Below the pieces are notes generated by a model, which saw nothing but the letters and a program-made list of their open reading frames with translations, was not told the origin of the DNA and ran no database searches. From Clostridiaceae bacterium (GTDB lineage: Bacteria > Bacillota > Clostridia > DSM-8532): a stretch of 48,507 nt of DNA. A program made the translations under genes and the position numbers. Location: the NCBI GenBank assembly GCA_012719545.1, contig JAAYAD010000083.1:1-48507 (forward strand), written 5' to 3'. How positions within the stretch are numbered: the first letter of the stretch is position 1; each line of letters starts with the position of its first letter. Below, piece by piece: positions 17,901 through 27,539 of this stretch.

Positions 17901-19172
17901 TTAATTGAACTGTGCCTGAACTTCATCAAGAATTTCCTTTACGCTCTTTTCGCTGCCAGCGAGGATCTTCTCCTGCATTGCAGGAATCAGAGTATCAATG
18001 AACTTCTTGGTATCTGCAGGATATCCAAAGTCCTTAGCATAAGGAACCATAGCCTCGATAGCCTTGAACTCAGGATTTACTTCATAGTACTTGGAAGAAA
18101 GTGCAGGCTTGGAAGGATTGATACCAACCTCGGTCATAACCTTTTCAAGAGCTTCGTCTCTTGTGAGCCAGTAAGCTGCTTTTACTGCTGCCAGTTTATC
18201 GGGAGCATCCTTCAATACTACCCAGCCGTCAGAGTGTGAAGTACAACCCTTGGTGGTTCCTTCAGGCATTCCCACAACTACCCAATTGATATCGGGAGCG
18301 GATTCAGCAAGGAAGCCCTTGTACCAGTAACCGCCGGTGGTCATAGCAGCCAGCTTGTTTGCAAATACTTCTCCGTCCCAGCCATAACCTGCTTCCTGAG
18401 GAGAAATAGCTACGCCTTCCTTGAACATGTCAACGATGGTTTCAAGTGCCTTTACGTTAGCATCGGAGTTGATGGTCTTGCCATTACCCCAGCCGCCGCC
18501 GTAAGAAAGAGCGTACTGTGTGAAGTGGAATTCCATGATGTTGATGCAGATACCTTTAACGCCATCCTTTGTCAGCGCCTTGGCAGCTGTTTTCACTTCA
18601 TCCCAGGTCTTAGGATATTCTCCTAATCCTGCAGCATCCCACATATCCTTATTGATGATGAACATTGCAGGAACAACGCTTACAGGAATACCATACTGCT
18701 GACCGTTAGCAGCCCAGATACCCTTTGCAGAATCAGCATAAGCGCTTAAATCCAGCCCTGCTTCTTTAACAAGGTCATCGATGGGTGCGAACATACCCTT
18801 TTCTATGTACTCGTATGCACCTTCGTTTGTAAGCTTAACAATGTCAGGAGCTGTTTTTGCCGCAATCTGTGCAGGAAGCTGGTTCCAGAAATCGGCACTG
18901 CTCGGATAAGTCTGCATTTCAAGCTTAATTCCAGGGAATTGTGACTCAATACCCTTGGATACGTCGGTGTAGACTGAGATTTCTTTCTCAGAACCCCAGA
19001 GGCCGAATCTGATTGTTACATCCTTGGTCTCCTGGTTTTGGTTGCCGCTCTGAGCGGGTGAAGATGGTTCAGAGGAAGAAACCGGACCTGCAGATTTACC
19101 GCAGCCTGTGAGTACAATGGAAGCCACCATAAAAATGGCCAGAAGAAGAGATAAAATCTTTTTGCTTTTCAT
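17901..19172 (-). CDS. Sugar ABC transporter substrate-binding lipoprotein, family 1
   Basis: A 423-residue lipoprotein with a signal peptide ending at Cys24 (LTGC), a Ser/Gly/Gln-rich linker and a family 1 solute-binding domain beginning near DVTIRFGLWGS. I chose the ATG at 19172 because AAGGAGGA lies about 9 bases upstream and the signal peptide begins there; the frame is open 38 codons further but that part looks non-coding. It probably serves the permeases at 23106-24848, on the far side of the two-component genes. The substrate is likely a glucose disaccharide if the GH65 enzyme marks the pathway. It is not closely like the SBP at 11632. Confidence 0.9.
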   Translation of the reverse strand: MKSKKILSLLLAIFMVASIVLTGCGKSAGPVSSSEPSSPAQSGNQNQETKDVTIRFGLWGSEKEISVYTDVSKGIESQFPGIKLEMQTYPSSADFWNQLPAQIAAKTAPDIVKLTNEGAYEYIEKGMFAPIDDLVKEAGLDLSAYADSAKGIWAANGQQYGIPVSVVPAMFIINKDMWDAAGLGEYPKTWDEVKTAAKALTKDGVKGICINIMEFHFTQYALSYGGGWGNGKTINSDANVKALETIVDMFKEGVAISPQEAGYGWDGEVFANKLAAMTTGGYWYKGFLAESAPDINWVVVGMPEGTTKGCTSHSDGWVVLKDAPDKLAAVKAAYWLTRDEALEKVMTEVGINPSKPALSSKYYEVNPEFKAIEAMVPYAKDFGYPADTKKFIDTLIPAMQEKILAGSEKSVKEILDEVQAQFN

Positions 19173-19338
19173 ACTGGATTTCCTCCTTATTTGCTCACTG
19201 TAGTTACATGGTAGCACATTCACCAAAACCAAGAAGTAAACGGAATTACAATTTATTAAAAAGGAATAATAAAGCAAAAAATGCATATTTGAATATTTAT
19301 TGAAATTACATTTTGTTTAATAATTTTATACTTTGCCC

Positions 19339-19538
19339 GATTCAGACTGGGCTAAATTCTTTTTATCCACTTTTTCAGCGGCTGTAGCCTTACTGCATTT
19401 AGCGCTTCCGTGAAAACATCCGGTTTTCAAGTCGCGCCCGCTTCGCTATCCATGCTCCGCTTTAAATGGCAGCAGGCACGCCGCTCAATAACAATGTGAT
19501 ACTTAATAACTCAAAACATGTTCGGACCAGTCTGAATC
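19339..19538. repeat. Inverted-repeat-bounded GC-rich segment, possible small mobile remnant
   Basis: A 12-base sequence at 19339-19350 recurs inverted at 19527-19538. Between them is a segment richer in GC than the AT-rich DNA to its left, with a small internal hairpin (GAAAAC-ATCCG-GTTTTC). The right repeat contains the stop codon of the response regulator gene. I see no ORF in it. The rest of 19173-19536 is AT-rich upstream DNA of the SBP gene without a clear promoter. Confidence 0.35.
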
Positions 19539-21129
19539 AGCCCAGAAGGGTGTCCCTGTACTGTTTTGGTGAACATCCTGTTATCTTGTTAAAAACAATA
19601 TTAAAGTGGACGGAGCTGTTAAAGCCGACTTTTTCTCCAATTTCATATATCTTAAGCTCCTGCTGGTGCATTAGTTTTTTGGCATGCTCCACTCTGACCT
19701 CATTGATATAGTTAAAGAGGGTTTTGCCAACTTCATCCTTAAAAATACGGCTTATGTAATTTGGACTCACATTCATCTGCTCCGCAAGGCCAGACAAAGT
19801 CAAATCCTTGTCATAATTGCTGTTTACATAATTAAGAATTTTCTTAACAAGAAAACTGCAGTTTTTATACCTTTCCATATCAAGACAAGTGAGCATGTTC
19901 CGGGACAGAATCTGGCCGAAAACTTCATGCAGCTCATCCAATGTCTCGCAATCGGAAATGTGAGTCATTTCCTCAAAACAGGTATCAAGCTCATTCAATA
20001 AAAACAGTATGCCTGAGAACAGTTTGTAAACCTCTTCTGTGGACAAAAAAGGCGACTCCCTTAAAAGGGTGAAAATTTCCTCAATTCTGTCCTTGCATTG
20101 GTAATGACTTTTTAGTGCTATACACTCCTTTAGCTTAATAACACACTGGCTGATTTTTGAGAGAACAGCCTTGTTGTCCTGTGCCTTTGGCAGTGTACCA
20201 TAGAACAGGATTTTCTCTCTGGGACTGTAAAACCTTTGCTGCAAAGCCTTGTAAGCTTCAATAAATGCCATTGGTATATTCTCAGGGGAGGGGTGGTTTT
20301 CGCTTATTCCTGCTGCCACCTCCACATCCAGGAATTTTTTAAGCGCATCCTGGATAATATGCACGTTACGTGTCTGCTGATCAAAGACCTCTTTGGAGCT
20401 TACGATTTTCTCCATGCTGGAAATGCCCACAAAAAGATTTTTGGCATACTGGAAAAATACAATCCCGGGTTTATTGCTGAAAACCTGGCTTACAATATCC
20501 AGTACCGATTTACTTAAAAGCTCACGGTTATTGTTGGTATATCTTTGCTGAACCTTTTTGTAATTGATGATGGAAAAGGCGATACAGCTGAAATTGGTGC
20601 GTCCAAGATTCAGCTTAAAGTCATTCAAACCTTTGTAAAATTGCGCATCATCAGAAATCAGCCCGTCCAGAAGCTTTCTTAAGAAAGACTCTGCATTATG
20701 GTCGTCCTTTAGCTCCATTTTAGGAAGAAAATCGGTATTAACAGCCTCTTTTGCCTTTTCTATCTCACTTTTGACGTTTAACAGAACCTTAAGGATGCTT
20801 TCGGGAGTCATACAGGGTTTATGAAGGTAATCTATGGCTCCCAGCTTCATGGCTTCCTTAACATGCTCCAGATCGTCAAAGCTGCTTAATATTATGGTTT
20901 TGCAGGGGTGTTTCTTATCCTTTAAAGTACGAAGTACCTCAATGCCGTCAATTACAGGCATTTTAATGTCCAGGAGGACCACATCCGGTCTGACGCTTTC
21001 AATTTTTTCAAGAGCCTCCCTGCCATTTGAAGCCTCTCCGGCAATTTCGATACCATGCTTTGCCCAGTCAACCGATGATTTAAGTCCTATTCTTACAAGC
21101 AATTCGTCATCAACGATTAGCAGTTTCAT
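19537..21129 (-). CDS. Response regulator, YesN type (REC plus AraC-family HTH)
   Basis: A 530-residue regulator with a receiver domain (acidic pair Asp7/Asp8, phosphoacceptor Asp54 in VVLLDIKMP), a long unassigned middle part and a C-terminal pair of AraC helix-turn-helix units (LTLSGLAEQMNVSPNYISRIF, then GFNSSVHFNIVFNKITGCSP). I chose the ATG at 21129; it lies inside the end of the kinase gene, giving a 20-base overlap and probable translational coupling. With that kinase it forms a full YesMN pair and likely controls the divergent permease and phosphorylase genes and the SBP downstream. The last codons lie in an inverted repeat, so the native C-terminus may have been altered by a few residues. 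Confidence 0.93.
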   Translation of the reverse strand: MKLLIVDDELLVRIGLKSSVDWAKHGIEIAGEASNGREALEKIESVRPDVVLLDIKMPVIDGIEVLRTLKDKKHPCKTIILSSFDDLEHVKEAMKLGAIDYLHKPCMTPESILKVLLNVKSEIEKAKEAVNTDFLPKMELKDDHNAESFLRKLLDGLISDDAQFYKGLNDFKLNLGRTNFSCIAFSIINYKKVQQRYTNNNRELLSKSVLDIVSQVFSNKPGIVFFQYAKNLFVGISSMEKIVSSKEVFDQQTRNVHIIQDALKKFLDVEVAAGISENHPSPENIPMAFIEAYKALQQRFYSPREKILFYGTLPKAQDNKAVLSKISQCVIKLKECIALKSHYQCKDRIEEIFTLLRESPFLSTEEVYKLFSGILFLLNELDTCFEEMTHISDCETLDELHEVFGQILSRNMLTCLDMERYKNCSFLVKKILNYVNSNYDKDLTLSGLAEQMNVSPNYISRIFKDEVGKTLFNYINEVRVEHAKKLMHQQELKIYEIGEKVGFNSSVHFNIVFNKITGCSPKQYRDTLLG

Positions 21130-22942
21130 AAACCCCACCCTTATTATCCGTATTGTTTGGTATCGCCGGTATGACGATGGTGACTTCAGTTCCCTTAAGT
21201 AAAGTGCTCTTTATGTCCAGACCGTACTTTTCACCGAAATGGAGCTTGATTCTCTTATGTACATTGGAAAGTCCAATGGAATTGAATCGCTGCCTTGTGG
21301 TGTCCTTGTCCTCCTCAAGTATGTATTTTAGTCTCTTGGTATCAAATCCCTGCCCGTTGTCTTTAACCTTGAAAACAACCTCATCGTTGTCCTTTTTTAT
21401 TGAAATGTGCAGCTCGCCCATTTCTTCAAGACCTTCAAAGCCATGGAACACGGCGTTTTCAATCATGGGCTGAAGCAGGAATTTGAGTGTTTTGTAGTTT
21501 CTGACCTCGGGCTCTATGTCGTAGTGCACCTTAAACTTGTTATAATACCGAAGCTCAAGGATGCTTATGTAATTCTCAATAAAAATTATCTCATCGGCGA
21601 TGGAAACAAAGTCATTGTTCCATTTTGAGGTATAGGCCATCATATATGCAAGTGAGTTTAAGGCATTCTCAATGGAAGTTGCGCCCTGAATGTTGGCCAT
21701 CCACTTGATGGCGCTCATGGTGTTGTAAAGAAAGTGCGGATTTATCTGGGCCTGAAGGGCATGAAGCTCAGCTCTCCTTTTTTCTTCCTCCTCAAGATAA
21801 ATTTTCTCAATAAGGTTCTTTATTTTAGTCTGCATCATGCTTATGGCCAGACCGATAACACCCATTTCTCCGTAATAATTGCCAATGGGAACATCAAAAT
21901 TTCCTTCTCCCATTTTCCGCATGTTGTTGCTTAAGGCATATATGGGACGGGTAATGGAGGTTGTTATAAGATAAACCGCCGCAATAGACAGAATAACAAC
22001 TCCAAGGCCAATAAGCAGCATGATTTTGTACATCTTAATGTTGTAGGAAAAAAGTTCATTTGTGGGGATAATGCTAATGGCTCTCCAGCCGGATATGGAA
22101 GATTGGCTGGAAATAAGCTGATATTTATTACCTTCCAGCATAATCTCCTGGCTGGGCCTGACATTGAAATTGACCGATTCCCCAAATACGCTGTCAAGGG
22201 TAAGGTTGATATGCTCCTTGTTTTTGCTGAAAATGATACGGCCGCTCTCATCTGTAAGATAAAAGAGGGTATTGGGGGTAACACCCCTGTCCATCCAAAG
22301 CTTTTCAAGGCTGTGCACATCAACATTGATAAGGATAATACCTATTCTTTCCCTGGTAAGCGTGTCCTTTATAAGCCTTCCAACAGAAATAACAAGATTT
22401 CTGCCGGGCAGCTTCTGATTGTCGTAATGTATGCCTATGATCACCGAGGCACCGTCGGCACTTATGATTCTGTCCAGCCACTCTTCACTTGTAATACTGT
22501 AATCGGACCTCATCCTTTCAACCAAAGCGCGGCCCCTTAAGTCAAAATACTTGTAGCCATACAACCATACCGAGTCGAGCATGTTTGAGTAGAAAACTAT
22601 ATTGTAATTTAAAAGATCATTGGCTTTCTCGAAATCATTGCTCTTTACGTGACGGGCATTTGGTAAACCATCGTAGTCCCTTTTAAGTATTTCTATGAGA
22701 TTTTCGTCATAGAGAGGATATTCTGAAAGCTTGGCAAGCATATTGAGGCTGTTGTCAATGTTGTTTATGATTTGCTCGTTATTTCCTATGGCACTGTTTA
22801 TGAGCTTGTTTTCTATCTCGCTGGAATACATTCCTATGGAGAGAAAGCTTAAAATGAACATGGGAAGAAGTATCAAAATAAAGGAGATTACGAGTTTATT
22901 GCGCAGGCTTATTCGGTTTACGATACGGACATATCCCATCAT
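21110..22942 (-). CDS. Sensor histidine kinase, YesM type
   Basis: A 610-residue membrane kinase with a helix at 17-38, an outside sensor region, a second helix near 303-326, a HAMP segment, the block INPHFLYNTMS with phosphoacceptor His403, N box MIENAVFHG and DNGQGF in the ATP domain. It signals to the overlapping YesN regulator. The ATG pair at 22942 follows GAGGAGGAG. The gene is divergent from the permease operon at 23106; the 163-base gap must carry both promoters. I see a TATAAA at about 23063 but no convincing -35, as expected for an activated promoter. Confidence 0.93.
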   Translation of the reverse strand: MMGYVRIVNRISLRNKLVISFILILLPMFILSFLSIGMYSSEIENKLINSAIGNNEQIINNIDNSLNMLAKLSEYPLYDENLIEILKRDYDGLPNARHVKSNDFEKANDLLNYNIVFYSNMLDSVWLYGYKYFDLRGRALVERMRSDYSITSEEWLDRIISADGASVIIGIHYDNQKLPGRNLVISVGRLIKDTLTRERIGIILINVDVHSLEKLWMDRGVTPNTLFYLTDESGRIIFSKNKEHINLTLDSVFGESVNFNVRPSQEIMLEGNKYQLISSQSSISGWRAISIIPTNELFSYNIKMYKIMLLIGLGVVILSIAAVYLITTSITRPIYALSNNMRKMGEGNFDVPIGNYYGEMGVIGLAISMMQTKIKNLIEKIYLEEEEKRRAELHALQAQINPHFLYNTMSAIKWMANIQGATSIENALNSLAYMMAYTSKWNNDFVSIADEIIFIENYISILELRYYNKFKVHYDIEPEVRNYKTLKFLLQPMIENAVFHGFEGLEEMGELHISIKKDNDEVVFKVKDNGQGFDTKRLKYILEEDKDTTRQRFNSIGLSNVHKRIKLHFGEKYGLDIKSTLLKGTEVTIVIPAIPNNTDNKGGVYETANR

Positions 22943-23105
22943 AACTCCTCCTCAGGTTACGACCCTATTATGCCATAAACTGAGCTCAATCGGAAGATTT
23001 AAATATTTCCGTAAATCATTAAAGAAATGATAATTTCATTTACTTACTTTTTGGCATGACCAAGTTAGTATAAAATTAGTTAAGTATATAAAAGGAGTGC
23101 GTTGT

Positions 23106-24026
23106 ATGGTATCCCACGAGACAAGATTGAAACGGAAAGCGTTTAGATCCGCCAATGAATCAGATGCGCTCGTCGGGCTTTTCTTCATTTTCCCCTTTAT
23201 TGCCCTGTGGTTTATCTGGTTCTTTGTACCTTTTCTCCAATCCTTCATAAGAAGTTTTCAGAGCGCCAACTTTATAGCCCTGGACCAGGCACAGTTTATC
23301 GGCCTGGATAACTACATCAAAATCCTTCAGGACAAGGAATTCTACCAGGCGCTGCTTCATTCCGTCACTATTGTGGCCATATCTGTTCCGGTGATAACTG
23401 TTTTGGCTCTCCTTGTTGCCATTGCAGTAAACCAGAATATTGTGGCTAAGGGTGTTTTCAGGACAATTTATGTTATTCCGTACATAACTTCGCCCATTGC
23501 TGCTACGACGGTATTCATGGTGCTTTTCAGAAAAGACCAGATGCTTGCCAGATTCATGACCATATTTGGTTTTGAAAACACCACATGGTACAGCAATGTA
23601 AATCTTGCTTTGCTCTTTGTTATTATCCTGTTCATCTGGTGGCAGCTCGGCTTTTTCATAATCATATACCTGGCAGGGCTCCAGGATATTCCGGCTGAGC
23701 TTTATGAGGCAGCCAGAGTGGACGGTGCAAATGCATGGCACAGGTTCTTCAATATCACCGTTCCTTCATTAAAGCATGTAACCTTCTTTGTGGTAACGGT
23801 AACCACCATCTATTCCTTCCAGGTCTATGACCAGGTAGCGGCCATTTCAAGATATGGTGTGCTGGGTCAGCCTGCAGGACGCACAAGTACGCTCATAACC
23901 TACTTCATGCAGCATGGCATCCGCTATATGGAAATCGGCTATGGCTCAGCTGCCGTTGTCATCTTTACATTGATAATTCTTGCCATTACCTATATACAGA
24001 AGCTGCTTCTGGCCAAGGAGGGATAA
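23106..24026 (+). CDS. Sugar ABC transporter permease, MalF type
   Basis: A 306-residue permease with six hydrophobic segments and an EAA loop (YEAARVDGANAWHRFFNITVP). Length is normal, unlike the enlarged MalF-like partner at 10198. I chose ATG 23106 with AAGGAG 8 bases upstream; a GTG three codons earlier overlaps that ribosome binding site. It is the first gene of the operon with the MalG-type permease and the GH65 phosphorylase, so it probably imports the phosphorylase substrate with the SBP at 17901-19172. Confidence 0.93.
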   Translation: MVSHETRLKRKAFRSANESDALVGLFFIFPFIALWFIWFFVPFLQSFIRSFQSANFIALDQAQFIGLDNYIKILQDKEFYQALLHSVTIVAISVPVITVLALLVAIAVNQNIVAKGVFRTIYVIPYITSPIAATTVFMVLFRKDQMLARFMTIFGFENTTWYSNVNLALLFVIILFIWWQLGFFIIIYLAGLQDIPAELYEAARVDGANAWHRFFNITVPSLKHVTFFVVTVTTIYSFQVYDQVAAISRYGVLGQPAGRTSTLITYFMQHGIRYMEIGYGSAAVVIFTLIILAITYIQKLLLAKEG

Positions 24027-24029
24027 ATC

Positions 24030-24848
24030 ATGAAGACGGGAAAGAAGAATTATATTGTATCTATTATATTGGGCGTGTTTGCAATCGCATTTATCCTGCC
24101 TTTGCTGTATGCTCTCTATACTTCCTTCCTGAAGCTTTCTGACATAGACAAGCTGGTGGGTATAAAAAACTGGACCCTTGAAAGCTATCTGAAATTCTGG
24201 AAGGATCCCAACTATAACATCCCGCGCTGGTTTTTTAATACGGTATTGATGACCGGCATTACCATTGCAGGAAATGTTGTCATCAACTCCATGGCAGGAT
24301 ATGCTCTTGCCAAGCTGAACTTCCCCGGAAAGAACCTGGTTTTCTTCATTATAGTTGCAACCATGACAATACCCTATCAGATTATTCTGATCCCGGTTTA
24401 TGTTACCATGGCAAAGCTTGGCTGGCTCAATACCGTTGCCTCGGTTACAGTACCATATCTTTATCAGTGTATTTTTGTATTCATGATGAAGCAGTTCTTC
24501 TCAGGAATACCCAATGAACTTCTTGAAGCTGCCAGAATTGACGGACTTACAAAAGTGGGAGTATTTTTCAGAATAATGCTTCCGCTGTCCAAACCTGGTA
24601 TAATTTCTATGATAATCCTTAACTTCACCTCCACATGGAACGCTTACCTTGTTCCAAGCACCATGCTTAACAACAAGGACAGCTATGTACTGATTGTGGG
24701 ACTCAACAGTGTTAAGGACCAGTTCTTTGACAGGACCAATGTTATCATGGCGGGCGTAGTTTTGATTACCTTGCCGGTTGTTATACTGTTTTTGATATTC
24801 CAGAAGCAATACATAGAAGGTGTGGCTACATCAGGTTTGAAAGGGTAG
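24030..24848 (+). CDS. Sugar ABC transporter permease, MalG type
   Basis: A 272-residue permease with six hydrophobic segments, EAA loop LEAARIDGLTKVGVFFRIMLP and the MalG-type C-terminus EGVATSGLKG. It starts 3 bases after the partner permease, with AGGAGGG upstream. It forms the membrane heterodimer of the second importer. No ATPase gene is adjacent, so a shared ATPase is likely. Confidence 0.93.
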   Translation: MKTGKKNYIVSIILGVFAIAFILPLLYALYTSFLKLSDIDKLVGIKNWTLESYLKFWKDPNYNIPRWFFNTVLMTGITIAGNVVINSMAGYALAKLNFPGKNLVFFIIVATMTIPYQIILIPVYVTMAKLGWLNTVASVTVPYLYQCIFVFMMKQFFSGIPNELLEAARIDGLTKVGVFFRIMLPLSKPGIISMIILNFTSTWNAYLVPSTMLNNKDSYVLIVGLNSVKDQFFDRTNVIMAGVVLITLPVVILFLIFQKQYIEGVATSGLKG

Positions 24849-24857
24849 AGGTGAAAA

Positions 24858-27185
24858 ATGAAATACCATGTATGGGAAGTTGTTGAAAACAACTTCAGTG
24901 TAGAAGAGAACTATAAAAACGAGACACTTTTCGCATTGGGCAATGGTTATCTTGGCACCAGAGGTACCCTTGAGGAAGGGTATTCAGGACCTAAGGGTAC
25001 GGGCCTTGAAGGTACATACATTAACGGCTTTTTTGAAACCGAGACCATTCGTTACGGTGAAATAGCCTACGGTTTTCCGGAAAAAAGCCAGACCATGCTG
25101 AATGTTGCCAATGGCAAAAAGATTCGCGTATTTGCTGAGGATGAAGAGTTCAATATGCTTACAGGGACTGTTGAAAACTACAGCCGTGTTCTTGACATGA
25201 AGAACGGAACCCTGAAAAGGTCCCTGATTTGGCGTTCACCAAAAGGAAGAACTCTTAAAATAGATATTGAAAGGATTGTTCCCTTAAGCCATAAACATCT
25301 TGCAATGATTCGCTATGAGATAAGACCCTTGGGTCAGGATCTTAAGCTTCAGATTATTTCTTCCCTGGATGGCGATGTCACCAATCTTACCGTGGAAAAT
25401 GACCCCAGAGTAGGCTCGGGCTTGCAGGGAAGAGCGCTTGAGATGGAAACAATCCGCACCCGGGACGGTTTTGGCCTTTTGAGGCAGAAAACCAAAAATT
25501 CCGGCCAGACAATTGTAAGCAGCATGGAAAATATACTTGAGACAACATGCAGCTTTGAATGCAAGAGCTTTAATGAGACATATAGTGCTCATACTGTTTA
25601 TGATATCAATGCCAAAGCTGATGAGCCCATACTTCTTACAAAGTATCTGGTTTATGCTACATCCCATGACTATGCTGTCGAGATTCTGGAGCCTAAAACT
25701 GAGGAGCTTTTGCGCTCCGCGGTAAAAGAAGGCTACGAATCAATTAAAAGTGAGCATATAAAATTCCTTGATGAATTCTGGAAGAAAGCGGATATAGAGA
25801 TTAAGGGCGATCCAAGCCTCCAGCAGGGAATCAGGTTCAACCTTTTCCATCTTTTGCAGTCTGCAGGGCGTGACGGAAGAACAAGCCTTGCTGCCAAGGG
25901 ACTTACTGGTGAAGGTTATGAAGGTCATTATTTCTGGGATACAGAAATCTTTGCCATGCCGTTTTTCACCTATACCAATCCTGAAATCAGCAAGCAGCTT
26001 TTAAAGTACCGCCACAGCATACTGGATAAATCCCGTGATGAGGCAAGAACCCTGGCACATCCAAAGGGTGCCAAGTTCCCGTGGAGAACCATAGCAGGCG
26101 AAGAATGCTCTGCCTATTATCCTGCCGGAACAGCCCAGTATCATATTAACGCCGATATTGCCTATACCGTTGACCGTTATGTCTGGGCAACAGAGGATTT
26201 CGATTTCCTTATCAATTACGGAGCTGAAATTCTCTTTGAGACAGCCAGGGTATGGGTTGATGTAGGCGCATATATTCCTGCCTGCGGAAATAAATTCTGC
26301 ATAAATGGCGTAACAGGACCTGATGAATATACAGCAGTGGTTGACAATAACTGCTACACAAACATGATGGCCAGGGAAAACCTTTACTGTGCCGTAAAAG
26401 CTGCGGAATGGATGAAGGAAAATGCTCCTGAGGAATATAAGCGTCTGGCATCCAGAATAAATCTTGAAGAAAATGAACTGAAAGAGTGGAAAAGAGCGGC
26501 AGATGAGATGTACATTCCTTATGAGGAAAGTACCGGAATATATCCTCAGGATGACAGCTTCTTAAGAAAGAAGCCCTGGGATTTTGCCAATACACCCAAG
26601 GAAAAATATCCTCTGCTTTTGCATTTCCATCCGCTGGTAATCTACCGCCATCAGGTGTGCAAGCAGGCGGATCTTGTGCTTGCCCTGTTTTTGCTGGGTG
26701 AACACTTTACTTTTGAAGAGAAAAAGATTAATTATGACTTCTATGAACCTCTGACAACCCACGATTCTTCGCTGTCAACCTGTATCTTCAGCATTGTGGC
26801 AAGCGAGATTGGTTATTACAAAAAGGCATATGACTATTTCATGTGCACTGCCCGTATGGATCTTGACGATCACAAGGGAAATACTAAAAATGGTGTACAT
26901 ACGGCAAACATGGGCGGTACCTGGATGTGCATAGTCAATGGCTTTGCCGGAATGCGCATTAACAATGATACTTTATGCTTTAATCCATACCTTCCTGAAC
27001 AATGGGAGGGGTATTCCTTCAGACTCACTTTTAAGAACAGGCAGATTCAGGTGACTGTGGAAAAAGAATTTACTACCTATGAACTTTTGGAAGGAAGCCC
27101 CATTAAGCTGTTCCATTGCGGAAAGGAACTGCTCCTTTCAACAAGCCTGAAAGAAAAGACAAGAAACCAGGCCGATATCATGTAA
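24858..27185 (+). CDS. GH65 disaccharide phosphorylase, probably kojibiose phosphorylase
   Basis: The 775-residue cytoplasmic enzyme has the GH65 layout: N-terminal beta-sandwich, (alpha/alpha)6 catalytic barrel and short C-terminal beta domain. The general acid is Glu490 in GVTGPDEY, with the family blocks GHYFWDTE, KQADLVLALF, THDSSLS and MGGTWMCIVNGFAG. It splits an alpha-glucosyl disaccharide with phosphate to beta-glucose-1-phosphate and glucose. The substrate-specificity loop reads ECSAYYPAGTAQYHINADIAY, which I associate with kojibiose phosphorylases rather than maltose or trehalose enzymes; that assignment is from memory. The usual partner beta-phosphoglucomutase is not in the window. 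It follows its importer by 9 bases. Confidence 0.9.
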   Translation: MKYHVWEVVENNFSVEENYKNETLFALGNGYLGTRGTLEEGYSGPKGTGLEGTYINGFFETETIRYGEIAYGFPEKSQTMLNVANGKKIRVFAEDEEFNMLTGTVENYSRVLDMKNGTLKRSLIWRSPKGRTLKIDIERIVPLSHKHLAMIRYEIRPLGQDLKLQIISSLDGDVTNLTVENDPRVGSGLQGRALEMETIRTRDGFGLLRQKTKNSGQTIVSSMENILETTCSFECKSFNETYSAHTVYDINAKADEPILLTKYLVYATSHDYAVEILEPKTEELLRSAVKEGYESIKSEHIKFLDEFWKKADIEIKGDPSLQQGIRFNLFHLLQSAGRDGRTSLAAKGLTGEGYEGHYFWDTEIFAMPFFTYTNPEISKQLLKYRHSILDKSRDEARTLAHPKGAKFPWRTIAGEECSAYYPAGTAQYHINADIAYTVDRYVWATEDFDFLINYGAEILFETARVWVDVGAYIPACGNKFCINGVTGPDEYTAVVDNNCYTNMMARENLYCAVKAAEWMKENAPEEYKRLASRINLEENELKEWKRAADEMYIPYEESTGIYPQDDSFLRKKPWDFANTPKEKYPLLLHFHPLVIYRHQVCKQADLVLALFLLGEHFTFEEKKINYDFYEPLTTHDSSLSTCIFSIVASEIGYYKKAYDYFMCTARMDLDDHKGNTKNGVHTANMGGTWMCIVNGFAGMRINNDTLCFNPYLPEQWEGYSFRLTFKNRQIQVTVEKEFTTYELLEGSPIKLFHCGKELLLSTSLKEKTRNQADIM

Positions 27186-27261
27186 GCCTGTCAAAATATT
27201 TGTTTTCTCCCATCCTTTTATGCTGCCGGTTAATGCCGGACCAAGGTTAATCCTTGGAAAA

Positions 27262-27307
27262 CCCTTTTGCCATCTGACTTTTAGTCGGGCGGCAAAAGGG
27301 GCTTTTT
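27262..27307 (+). terminator. Terminator of the permease-phosphorylase operon
   Basis: A 10-bp stem (27262-27271 with 27291-27300) with additional inner pairing is followed by TTTTTT at 27303-27308. A smaller CCAAGG/CCTTGG hairpin lies just upstream at 27241-27257. Confidence 0.9.
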
Positions 27308-27372
27308 TATCTCAATTACATATAATTAAATCGCTTTTATAAATGACTTTGTTAAAAAATTAATTTTTTATA

Positions 27373-27402
27373 TTGACAATGAAGCATTTCTATGTTTATA
27401 TT
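27373..27402 (+). promoter_or_regulatory. Promoter of the second chemoreceptor
   Basis: Perfect TTGACA (27373-27378), an 18-base spacer and TATATT (27397-27402). The 5' leader would be about 130 bases; I found no riboswitch motif in it. Confidence 0.65.
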
Positions 27403-27539
27403 AGTATGCCATTTCTTTGTAGATTTTTGTCGAATGGTTTTACATAATTTCAATTTATTTCAACAAACCTCAATGCTTTTGCACGATGTTCCTTGATTAA
27501 AGATAGACATATAATATTTTTTATGATGGGAGGAAATTT

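Noticed and set aside
19173..19286. Longer N-terminus of the second SBP
   Set aside because: It would put 38 extra residues before a standard lipoprotein signal peptide, and the good ribosome binding site belongs to the ATG at 19172.
23160..23741. 193-codon minus-strand frame
   Set aside because: It lies wholly inside the MalF-type permease gene on the other strand and has no recognisable protein features.
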